Shown: piece by piece, positions 1 to 13,083 of the stretch | How the letters are laid out: the number at the start of each line of letters is the position of its first letter | Numbering within the stretch: position 1 is the stretch's first letter | Assembly: GCF_000003605.2 (NCBI RefSeq) | Contig: NW_003151757.1 | Coordinates: forward strand, 169,502-195,625 | Direction of reading: 5' to 3' | Length of the DNA stretch: 26,124 nucleotides | From: Saccoglossus kowalevskii | Taxonomy: Eukaryota > Hemichordata > Enteropneusta > Harrimaniidae | The notes under the pieces: generated by a model | The model's database searches: none | Seen by the model: the letters and a program-made list of their open reading frames with translations, nothing else | Told to the model about the DNA's origin: nothing | Translations under genes and position numbers: made by a program

Positions 1-465
1 GTGTTGTCACTTTGTAATACCGTATTCAGTATGGCTATATTTTACTGTATCACTCTATATTCCTCGATTCTACGAATGTGTAAATTGCATGAGTTAAAAT
101 AATCAACCACACTTGACATCCTTCCTTATTTAGCATTGATAGAAGTTGCAATAACATACGCAACAATACAGAAAAACAAAACAAGCTATTTTCTGATTGG
201 TCTGACTGTTAGATGTTAAAAGTAGGTAGCCAATCAGGAACAATCTTGCAAATAGCTTTGCATTACCTTTGACTCTAATCTAGGAACTGAAGAAGTCCGA
301 GAACACAAAACACTCCACTGATTATAATCTACACAACAAACCATAAGAACACACTAGTACACGGCACAAAACAGTCAAACCAGTAAGATGAAGATGAATT
401 TAAGACATGTACAGTAAGTTGCATAGTGTATACATGTTAATGCATATATAATGTTCAATCTTCAG
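1..465 (+). other. Intron sequence upstream of the first recognised exon
   Basis: No exon is visible here. The block 189..419 is closely similar to 2725..2936 in the intron after exon C, sharing a TTCTGATTGGTCTGA start, a GTCCGAGAACACAA centre and a GATGAATTTAA end. The first recognised exon begins with a phase-1 acceptor, so at least one more exon must lie to the left of the window. Confidence 0.6.
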
Positions 466-543
466 ATACCAGTACGAATTTCACCACTATATTCACCACC
501 GATGCGGGTTCTGCATTTGATATGACGACTACGATAAAATCAG
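466..543 (+). CDS. Stalk mini-exon A (phase 1-1, 78 bp)
   Basis: The exon lies between acceptor TTCAG and donor G|GTAAAT and reads as 26 codons, starting with a split codon (G+AT, Asp). It is rich in Thr and Ser, contains an N-glycosylation sequon (Asn-Phe-Thr), and ends Met-Thr-Thr-Thr-Ile-Lys-Ser. That ending is nearly the same as exon C's, marking A and C as related copies. It would form part of an extended, O-glycosylatable stalk. Confidence 0.75.
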
Positions 544-3500
544 GTAAATACACTCAGTCACGTAGGTAGGTACATTAATATATAGTTCTCTCAATGATTT
601 GTTAATTTCTTGAAGATATATGTCAGTCATATATTTGGTTGTCCATTATTATTTTGTTATTTTCTGTTATATTTTATATTGTATGAATTATTAATGCGGG
701 TATCAGTGTTGTATGACGATCTTTTCACGTATTTATATTTTTCAAGTCATGTTGCTACTGTACATGTGGAACACTCTGACCACGATCACACGTGCGATCT
801 AGACCTATTTTTAGAGTAGGTGACGTAGAACTATAATTCACGTTTCATTTCGTGTTTGTATATTTAACTATATAGTTGTCATGAGTTGTCAAGATTTCTA
901 GTCCAGTCAAATATAAATCTCGATAGCGTCTGAAGGAATTTGTTTTATTCGTGCAAGTGTGTGTGTACGAAAACAGTAGGATTATTCCTAGAGGGACCCT
1001 ATAGGCAGGCATTTTACCCATGTAAGGGAATGATTTCATGGTTTTCGAATTACTATAATTCCAAGAAATTGTTGAAATGTTACCTCAATTTTCCGCAAAC
1101 TGTTTGTATCACTTAATTTGTGACCTTTCACATCCGTTTGCAGAATATATTATTCTTAGCCAATAAATAGCAATGAATAAAAATACACATAGATAACCAG
1201 TCGACCGTAAAGTACGGATTAATGCGGTATTCAAAGCATACCTGGGGTAAAAACGCAAAAAGCAGTTGACCCGTATTCTAATGTGTATTTCGCATACTGA
1301 ATGGTGAGACAATAGACCCATCCAGATACATCAAATGATGTTCTTATTGTAACGGATGTGATGTTTGGGAATAGAGAACAAAATTAGCATGCGTCATTCT
1401 CACACACTGTCAGGTACATGTAACAGGCAGAAATTAATGTATTACAGTTACCATACAGAGACTATTATACCAAAACCAAATATCCGTCGAGATCTCGTTC
1501 AACGCGGGAATACCATGATTATATTGATCAGCGGAATACTGAGTGGAATAGCATTAGAAGTACAAAACAAATCACGTGAATTCTCGCCTTCAACGAGATC
1601 TCGGAAGTCTTGAGTACAAGAAAAAGACATTTAAATAGAAATTTAATAAATAAAACCCACTTATTGACCAGTTTATATTGTGATATACACAATGCGACTG
1701 CAATGTCAATGACATTGTGCACAGTATTGTATATTATTTGTGCATTTGCTATACAATGATATGTTGGTAAAAAGATGCAGTCTCCTAACGTAGACTGAAG
1801 CTACTAGTCACAAGTCAAACCACTGCTTCTTAAACAATCACCAAATATTAGCCAAATAACCAAATAACCGCACAATTCTCATTATTATTTCTCTCATAGA
1901 TGGAAGTTCACTTGCGTATACTGCAAGCGTTTTCGCCACAGATATGAAAATTCAATACAGTTCGAACATTCCAACTACACTGGAGCAAGGTATATATGAC
2001 ATTTTTAATTAACTAACAGAACAGATAAAGACAACGATATAATGTAACAAAAAATGTGTCAATATGTCAATAGCCGATCAATACGTATTTGGCAGTTGTA
2101 CAATTATATAAATGCAAACAATAGAATCAAACACATAAGACCTTTTTGATGAACGCAAAAACAATTGTATAATATTGAAAAACACAACAGTAGTAAATCA
2201 TCATAAAAATGGTCGTCAACTTACATTTTTGGATGAGTACAAGTAACCAATATGAAAACCGGTCAACGGAGTTTAGTGGGTCAACCCCTACCCTGGGTTA
2301 GTGTGCCACAGACGCAATAAAAATGCCAATTCCACTGGCAGAGATTGAGATGAGTATAAGTAACCAATATGAAAACCGGTCAATGGAGTTTAGTGGGTCA
2401 ACCCCTACCCTGGGTTAGTGTGCCACAGACGCAATAAGAATGCCAATTCCGCTGGCCGAGATTCATTTACTATGCGACTCCTGAGGAACCTTGGTTAAGG
2501 TCTGCAGGTGCATCAAGTAACCAATATGTCGTGGTTATTAAAGGTTGAGCGATCTAGTATCTTCAAACCAATAAAGAGCGATACACACGCCTGATCTGTA
2601 TTTTAATTTGTGTATTTCTTGATTTCCGTAGAGAGAAATACAGAGCTGGAAGAAACAACTCTTGGTATGACAACGATTAAATCAGGTAATATGTCACGTG
2701 ATACATTGGCATTATATATTATCGCTTTCTGATTGGTCTGAATGTTGCTAGGGCAATAGGTAGCTAATCAGGAATAATCTTGCGAGTATCTTTGCATTGA
2801 CTCTGAATCTAGATATAGTGATTCACGAGGTCCGAGAACACAACACAATCCAAAAGAACAAAACAATTGACTAGTACACTACACAATAAAGTCAAATCTG
2901 TACGATGAGGATGAATTTAAATTATGTACAATCAGTAGAAGAGTTCTCATTGTCGTGTGATACCGCAAAAACCAACAAAATCTTAAAAGCATGGAAACGC
3001 CGAAATATCGCTGAGAGCGAAAAAGCCATGTGATATTTTTACTTTAAAAATAGTATTTTGTTACCATGGCCTTATGTAACCTTGGTATGCAATTTTATTT
3101 ATTTGTTGCTACCCTTTTACATCAAGGGCTTACTAATACGTAATTAGGAGCAGCAATACAATTACTGGAAACAGACAATTTAAAACTTAAAGGAAGTACA
3201 AGAAATTGGAACTTTCAAAACTTAAAGAAAATACAAAAAAATGAATCTTTTAAAGAATAAAAATGCAATACAAATGATGCTAACACTATAATCAATGTAA
3301 AAAAAAAACGGTTTCAGGAACCAAAATAATTTGTGTGACATTCTCGCTCTCAAAGCGGTTTTGCAACAAGACAAATTGTTCGCCACCATATCTCCCTCCC
3401 AGATGAAATTAATGACGATTTCCTTGGCTGTTCTATTTGGAGATCTGCAAGAATTAAAAGTCAGTGTAAACATAGTCACATGACACCGAGGGTTTGACAT

Positions 3501-6500
3501 AAATCCAAGAGTATACAGAAGACCCCTTAAGTTGACAGTGATTTGAAAAGCATTGAATATTTGTGAGTTCTGTTCTTCTCTAGACATTACTACATCAGAT
3601 ATGCCTACTACTATTCAGATGGCACCGACAACGGTTATTTCTACTGCAGAGGTACTAGCAGGTAGGCAGCATGTACATCAGTAAAACAGTGCAAAACTTG
3701 TATCAGGTAGACAACGCTTTTTATCGCTTGTAATCGTCGTACATATATTTTTGACGCGATGATCTTTTACTCTTGAAATTGGAGAAATAATGTTTTTTCG
3801 ACATTGTTCCAATCATTTTACATACAGTCGTAACTAAAATAAATATTAATTTGACAATTATTATTATGCTAATGCAAAATAGCGAAGAATTATATTTCTG
3901 TGACTTTAGCTTTGACTAATATTCAATGTCCTTGAGAATTACTTTGTTTGTATAAAAAGGAAAATAAACAACCACACACGTCGACGGTAAACCAAAAAGT
4001 GACCAAAACCCTCAGCTTTCTTACGCAAAGCATTGTGGATTCAAAAACGCCATCAACGGCCAAAACCACATTTAATCAGACTCGGTGGAGGGCGCTATTT
4101 AATTGAATTTCTAAATCAAAATACATTTAAATCTGTTTGTAATATTTTCTATTTAACTTGTGCCATACATAACACTCATATGTGTGTTGTTGAACTTCAC
4201 AAGTTTTTATTTGTTAAGAATAAGTTTCGTGTGCATGTAAGTTTCATGTCTGACACCACCTCTGGTTTTCTCTCAACAATTTCTCTCAACACATCTCACG
4301 ACTCGATTAATTTATAGTATATTTCCGTTTGATTTAATTTACACCTTTCAAAGCATTGTAATAGTAATATTCCGAGTTACTGCCTTTCCTAATTGTGTAA
4401 ATACACACCACAGTGAATAAGACAGATATTTCCCGTGACAGGGCGCTATTAGAGCTTAATAATTCAAAGAAAATTTGCAAACAGATCTGCCCCCCCCCCC
4501 TCCAAAAAAAACAAACATGTTTTTATGGAAACCAGGGTATATTGGCATGTCAGCTCTGTTTTCGTTGTTTTTTGTCCGAAATGTTTCTGAAAAAAGTATT
4601 TGGTTACTGATCATGAGTAAATACAATGGGCCGGCGTATGTTATTGTGCGTTGATTGTTCGCTGCTGCATGCATATACCCTATTAACTAGCCCCATTTTT
4701 GCAGTAGAGTAAAAAAACAGTATTCCAGAAATTGTCAACAACGCGTAGTACACTTTATGTCACAGGAGTAAATATGTCATCACCGATTCAATAAATCAAT
4801 AAAGCTAATAAAATAAAAAATAAAAAAAAATAAAAATAAAATACCCAATAAAGCACCAGGTTTAAATTCAATGATATGATATTTTTTTAAATACATTATT
4901 TGCAAATGCAAACATAAAGTTTATACATTTTACTTATTAATTGAGAAATTTGTTTGAATCTTATATCATATTATAAAATAGTATACATTATGCTCTTCTA
5001 TAGAGATTACTACTATGGGCTCAGCTACTACTGAGATGGGAATACCAACATATATTTCTACAACACCCGAACCAGGTACACAAATCTATTATTACATTAT
5101 GTAATTTGTTTAAAGCAAACAACAGACACAGGGCAAGGTGTGTGAACAACTTGGTCAGCATATTAAAATTATAAAAGTTTGGGCTAATAATTTTCATTGA
5201 AAATAAATACATACTTGTATATTTAATGTCGTCCGAACTGAAACATATTATAGATAACAACAAAAGTATTAGCATTAATAATATATTTAATTTGTTATTA
5301 ATTTTTGAAAACCACATTAGCCATTTTATAACTGCATTATTTTTTGATCACTTTACATGCCTCGTACTATACTTTGACTATACTTTCTTTTGTATATGAA
5401 CAGAAAAAGTCTGTAAATGTCTCACCTTATACAATAGTTGTCAATGTTTATTAGACATTTGTTTGTGTTCACATAGCGATCAGTACTACCAGCTCAATTG
5501 TTACTGATATGGGACTGCCGACTGCTATTGCTACAACATTGGAGCCAGGTATGCAAAACATCATCAGCAAAAACACATACTATTAGAACGTGTGAGGTGG
5601 TCTGATTTCAGGAATCTTTTTAGCAAAAGTAGTAGGACACCGTCGCCAATATTTTACATGCAACATCGGACAATTAATTATTATATAAATCAATATTAAT
5701 TTTACAAATTCATTATTATGCTAATGACAAATCAGCGAAGAATGATTTTTGGGACTTTGAATTCGAAAAGTAATCTTCAATGTCTTTGATAATGTTTGTA
5801 TTCATATGTATGTTGCTGAACTTCACAAGTTTTTATTTTTTTAGAATAAGTTTCATGTGTAAGTAGGTTTCATGTCTGATACCACTTCCGGTTTTCTCTC
5901 AACAATTTCCCTCTTCAACACATCTCACAACTCGACTATTATTCTATAATGAATTGTTAACCCATTAACGATAAAAAAGTCAACTACCTTGAAATAATTG
6001 AATATAAAATCAGTATGGTAAGTTCCAATTTTCCAGTGAATAGACAGAGGTGAACTGATTTCAAGAATCTTTTTAGTAAAAGTAGCAGGACACCGTCGCC
6101 AATATTTTACATGCAACATCGGACAATTAATTATTATATAATGAATTGTTAACCCATTAACGATAAAAAGACAAGTAGCTTGAAATAATTCAGTATGAAA
6201 TCAGTATGGCAAGTTCCAATTTGCAAATTTATTTTTTATTGTGTACAATGTTCTCATGATGAAATCAACATATTTATTCATTCGATGTTATAATGGTCTA
6301 TATAGTGAGTTAAAAACGTTGATATGGGTATTGTTAACAGACATGAAGACACATGGCACTGTCACTACTGTCCAATGGACACTACCGAGCGTAAGTACAA
6401 TGGGATGGGCAACGTCGTCAAAGCCGTTCACTGACATGAAACTAGCAACTGGTATGTATCATTTGTCAATGAACTAATTATTCAACATACCATATAAATT

Positions 6501-9500
6501 GAATCCATGCCTTTTTATTAATTTACATAATAGTTATTTGTTGCGGTTATTCTTTTCACCGCCAGAATTTCTTGTTCAAATGTGTGTGCACGTTTTTTAA
6601 CATTCTTCAATATTTTATGAGATGAACCCTAATTTAAGTTTCGGCCAATATCCAGCTTGTATTCAACAAATTTGGTTATTGTCGTTCCAATCGTTTGTCG
6701 GAAAGTGCAGATTATAAACAGGACCATTTTGTCAATGAAAAAAGGTACTGGTGGTAAAGAGGTTACGATTTACCAAATAATTTGCACACAACTACAAATT
6801 GATTTCCCGTAGCCAGATATCATAAAACATTTCTTAAGAAATAATTATGGTTGGCGATGTCAAGCCCAATTATAAACATTAGGATTGTCAATATCATGAA
6901 GATGTTATACTCCAGCAACTTCACAGCCTTTTTATACGTTCAAAATTACAGTCTGAACACGTGTATGTCACGTGTTCTTAACACAAATTACTCTAAACCG
7001 TTTGATATATACACAACACAAAAATATTATTATATGATCTGTCACAGACGCCTTGGAACTATAATCCCAATTGTCCAATTTATTGTTGTTCAATAATTTC
7101 TATGAATGGGATTTTCATTACACCATGAAATTTATGAAACTGGGTCGTCATTGTTATTTAATATTGAAAAATGTGGAAACTTTATAAAGAAAATAATTAT
7201 ATTCATTCTTAAGTTGTAGTCTTTACAAAAAAAATATAAAATAAATAAGTTAATATATTGGCACAGTATTGAGAGTGTACATTTACGTTTAAGTCAGCAG
7301 AACTATTTTGTTATATTTAACAAAGAAAGCAATCAACGCACAAAAAAAGATACTCTGGATATTCACGCTGCTATGTGGTTAATTAAAAATACTGCAGTGT
7401 GCGCACGAAGGCAGTAAGACAATCAATCAACCCGTCGCGAAGATCAATGCGTTTTCGGACTGTGCGCGTCCGATGTAAACAAAAGAAGGTTTTCTCTAGT
7501 GACGTATACGTGAAGTGTATTTCCAAATGAGGGAAACCTTTTTAATGAAAACATCCATAGAGCAGATGGACTGTCGACATGCCATAACGGACAGTGTGTA
7601 TATATTCGTAATCAGTTAAGAGTTCGACCACGGCGTGTTGGGGTGTTTTTCTTGCAACTGTTTGCGACCTCTGGTCAGCACTCCGTAGATTGTACACCAT
7701 GATAAAGACACCACAATATACGGCTATTATATGTCAGTTTAAATTTTTACTTGCAGATGTTTCCACCCAGTCGATGTCTACACACATCCAAACAACTGCA
7801 ACTATCTTAACAACATCTATTCAAGGTAATACATAGTGATCAGATCAATTGAAAATTAAACTTTTGTTCTTATATTACGCAAAATATAATAATCTATAAC
7901 TATATTTACAACTATTAATCGTTTATTAATAGAATTATTGATTGATTGGTTGGTTATCGATTGACTTATTATTATTAACTGATTGATTGTTGATTGATTG
8001 AATAATTTATTGATTTGTTCATCAATTATTTGAGTAATTGAATTGTTGACATTTTGAGGTGCATCTGTTTTATCTGCCCAGATCGTCGGTACATTGATAT
8101 AGGGTGCACTCGATACCGTGTGTACAACGATACACAGTCATGGGAAAGTTCAAAGATACTCTGTGAAAAACGTGGTGCGGTGCTTGCTTCATTAAGCACC
8201 AGTACCGTCAGCGATGGTGTCATACAATTCATCATAGATAATAATATAGACGATGGTTTGGTTGACTATTGGATTGGACTCAATGACATTTCACAAGAAG
8301 GGAGTTACATATGGATCAACGGTGACCCATTCGTTTACACGAGCTGGTCACGAGGCAATCCGAATAATTTTAGAAATCAGGACTGTGGCCAGCTGTGGTA
8401 AATGTAAAAAGAGTTATAGGAAAAAAACATTTAACTTTCTTAAACCACTATATTTTTGTGAGAACAAGATTGGCATACATATTTTCCATACTACCCTAGT
8501 GCACCATTTGTTGATTGGACACTCTATCCTCACGAACAAAACGTTTGTTTACTAACCGTTTTGCTGTGTAGTCATTTGTCTGATACATATTATACCGTAC
8601 TGTTGCCATTGTTAGAATAATATGTTACGCCATTTCTATATTTATTAGATGAAAATATATTGTGTTCATTCTGTCCTAAATCTGCAAAACATTTTAAAGT
8701 TAAAATAAAGCAAAAAGTCAGTACAACATTTATCGCATTGTTTGACTTGAAAATAAAAAGTATATTCATACTGTAACAACTGAAGCACCTTAAAACTCGT
8801 TTTACTCCGTGTTTTGTCTGTATGTTTTAGAATGATATTATCTTTGAACAGCACATACGATGAGCAAAATATACAAGCGACGACATAGTGCCATGTTCGA
8901 TTTTACCTTTAATAATTTGCACGTCGTGTCGCAAAAATAAATAAAAACAAACTTTTCTACTATAATATCAACACCCGACTGTGGCTTGTTCTGTAGTTCT
9001 GCAGGTAAAACAAACCTACAAAATATGGCTAATCATTTATGACAGAAATGGTTCGGCGTTAAATGGCATAACGTATATAAAAAAAGTGAATTATCTTCCA
9101 ATTATGTATCTGTGTACCATATTAAACTAAGATAATTAATATATAATCAATAAAACTAATTAAAATATACACAAACAATTGGATATAAAAATATGTGAAA
9201 TCATTCAGTTAAAAAGGTTTCACTTAAATGAGTGGTATACTTAAAACTGTATATACTGAAATACAAATTACGTAATATACATATAACTATTTCACTGTAC
9301 AGGACTTCTCGAAACTTCCAATGGGACGATGCTGCATGTTCTCGTAGCAAGGGTTACATATGTCAAAGGTAAGTTGTTGTGTAGTTTATCTATCTAATGT
9401 GGTCAACTATTTATTTATTCATCATGATTTTTATTAAGTATAATTAATTCCAAGTAGGCGCTCGCGCCCATGGCTAGGTTTTACGAATTCGAATCAAATT

Positions 9501-12500
9501 ATCCAGAAATCTTGGATAAGATTAAATTAACTAGGAAAAATTATTTCCGTGACAGGAGCTTTTCCTGTTGCATAACGACATAGAGGAACCCGTTCGATGT
9601 TAACAATGCTAGACATTATAGGCCCACGAAACAGTTGTATATCTATATTATTCATGTATTCATTGCGATGTGTCATTTTGAAGACACATTTACGTTCCCA
9701 GCCCTCTACTAATCAATCATCACTCCTACTAGCTCAATCGATCATTGTGGTGACGTTACTACACCGGGATTGACAACTGGTAAGTGACCTTCATCCATGA
9801 GAATAATTTAGATGATAGAGAAATATAATATATTTGGAACTAATCAAATATATATTATATTCGGAATTGGCCTCTGAGACCTTGTTCATAGTTTGATGGC
9901 CACGCGAATAGGTTTGGTGCCCTCCCCTAATGTTGTTCTCTTGACGTTTGTAATGCCATTTGGAGAAGTGAACACGCTGGCATTCTAAATCAACTTTGGT
10001 AAATGAACGTGTGTCCTCGCGTCACAGGAATGATCAGATAAAAGCTTATCACTCGCCACCTCAATATTAAGAGCACTGCCTTGTTTTAAAATTACTAAAG
10101 ATAGTTCCAAACGAAATGTGCATCCTGAACGCATGTTGTTTATATTTCTGTCCCACTATTGCTTTCTCATCTCTAATATTCCAAATATCATGATTACAGT
10201 GATCAGACAAACACTGAAAACTATTTTTTTTTAGTTTTGTCCCACTCAAATCATTTATTGTTTCGGTCTAACAGGTATCCTCACTATTATAATCCATAAG
10301 ATATCATATGAGGTTATTACGAGGATACCGCAAAGTGTGCACGAAGACTGTACAGCGAAGTATCAACTGACGCGCAGCGGAGGTCGATGCAACCGTGAAC
10401 TGTCTGAAAGCCTACTTGCGGTATCCTCGTAATAACCTATTATTATACAACTTTTCCTCCCAAAGATACATCATGGGAATGCCAAAATACAAAAAAAAGT
10501 TTAGAACAGATTGAGCGAACTACTTTGTATGGGGTCTAATCAAACTCTGGGGCTGCCTTGTTTATTTTTATTATTAGAGAACGCTTAGGCGCGTAGTTGT
10601 TCCATATTTGGAATTCGAATTTTCCTAATATGGTAGCATAGAAATACCCAATGCAATACCACAAAATTACTACACGCTGTAACTTGTGGCGTTACGCTGA
10701 CAGAAGTATAATAATAGTTTGTACTTTTTATTTTTTCAGATGCCATCAGCACGCACGTTTCATCTACTGCAATGGTCTCAACTACACCTGATCCAGGTAT
10801 GATGTAACGATAGGATTGCAAGAAATGTTAGCCTTGTTAACAAGAACATTGATGTTCTTAATTATTCACCACTGAAGACTGACTAGCGGCGCCAATGTGA
10901 ATTCGGGGATACAAAGATACTAACTTGCTTACACGCTCATTAGACCCCCCCCCCCACACACATACCAACCACCAACTGACTCTCCGGTTAAACAACCAAC
11001 CGGCCAACTATCTGACCTATTGATCAATAGGTGATTTTCCGTACAATTGCGAGATCTCGCGAGATGTATGAAAGACGCGCGTCGAACGTCTGCCGCAAAA
11101 GTCGAACGATTTGATTTTAAACTAGAATTTTTTTATTTTGTAACTCGCACCGACCGGCCGATCTTCGACAGAGGAATATTGCTTCCGAATACCCTCATTT
11201 AATTGAAATTGCCTATCATGAAATGTGGACAGCACATTATTAAGCATGGAAATGCCCCCCAAAGTACTTCGCGTTTGTCGAATCCCACGCGATGTTTGAC
11301 GCCACTACGACGATATGACCTTTGTTTGTCCTGTTTTTACGCTCGATTTCACGCATAACGCGTGATTCTCGCAGTGGAGAAAAATGGTCTATTAGCCGGT
11401 TGATATGATTTTGTTTTACCTATTTAGATCGCCGGTACATTGATATCGGTTGCTATCGATACAGTTTTCATAACGACACCCATTCATGGGAAAGTTCTAC
11501 CACACTCTGTCAACAAAATGGCGCCGTGCTGGCTTCATTAAGCACAAGAACCGTCAGCGATGGTGTCATACAATTCATCATAGATAATAACATAGACGAT
11601 GGTTTGGTAGACTACTGGATTGGACTCAATGACATTTCACAAGAAGGGAGTTACATATGGATCAATGGTGACCCATTCGTCTACACAAACTGGTCACGAG
11701 GCAATCCGAATAATTTTAAAAATCAAGACTGTGGTCAGTTGTGGTGAGTCTAAAGAGAATCGTATGAAAACAGGTGACTTTTTTAAACCGCTGACAATTT
11801 GTATTAGAACAAACCCGACTTAAAATGTTGATTTTAAATACTGTACCAGTTAAATAAAAACGTGGAATAATAATAAGAAAAATGTTAAGTTTCTGCTGAT
11901 AAAAATAAAATTTAAAGTAAATTAGCTCATTTAAAATTGAATTCGCACATAGATATATATGCATTTAAACAATGCTATTTAAATTTCTTTAAGTATGTTA
12001 GGGTAAGCGTAATTAATTAACAAACTTCCACATAGTAGACTGAGTATAATAGTATTCAGCAATCATGGATGGTCGCTTGACCTTTTAATTTCGACTCGCT
12101 CGTTTCGTTGTATAACATTCCTTTTCAATCATGAACTGCGTATAATCTCATTGTGAATATAGCTAAGCTATACTCGGTGTAACGAAATTACAATTAAGAT
12201 AATTTGCATAAAACAAATTTTATTTAAAATTAACATGTCTCATGTTTGCGATTAGTATCTATTTCTACTGACCAGTCTTGCCGTGGATTATTTTGACATT
12301 TAGTTTAAATTCACTTACCGTTATTGACATTTTGTGCAACGCGGACATGTGAAAACACTCATTTTGGTTCTTCTTGTATGTGACTTTGTTGAAATGAAGT
12401 TTTGAGGTCATCGATATGAATGCAAAATATTGCTCGAATTGCCGAACCCTGCGGTAAACTAATAGTCGGTTTGCAGGAATTAGTTGGTGGCGTTACAGTT

Positions 12501-12991
12501 TCTGTCACATTATGATAAATATAAAAAGAATTCGGGGATACAAATACTTTTCAAAGTTAACTAAAAGATAATAAAAACTAATAAAACACACATACACTAG
12601 GATAGGAATACATGTCAAACTAATTTAATTGGTTTAAAATGTGTCACTTGAATAATGAGTGATAACCGTATACAATGTAAATACAAGATACGTAATATAC
12701 ATGAGTTTGTATAACTACTTCACACTACAGGACTTCTCGAAACTTTCTATGGGACGATGCTAAATGTTCTCGTGACAAGGGATACATATGTCAAAGGTAT
12801 GTTTGTGTTTTACTCATTCCCAGCATGCAACCTTGATGATAGTCGGTGGAGATCTCTTGAGGTGATGTAATTTCCGTTTGCCATTGCGCATGCGCATTAA
12901 GACAGACATGTCGTCTTGTTTATGCATTTTTAGTAGTCCCCTTAAGCGCTTGCAGATTAATCGTATTTATTTATATACATACATATATATA

Positions 12992-13083
<92 letters not shown>

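Noticed and set aside
3222-3587. 121-codon open frame on the minus strand
   Set aside because: It ends against stalk exon D on the other strand, has low-complexity Phe/Leu-rich ends and no recognised domain.
8054-8081. Apparent in-frame extension of CTLD1 upstream, including a Cys-Pro
   Set aside because: It looks like the missing N-terminal Cys of a long-form CTLD, but it lies before a clear CAG acceptor and the other two copies have no equivalent, so it is intron.
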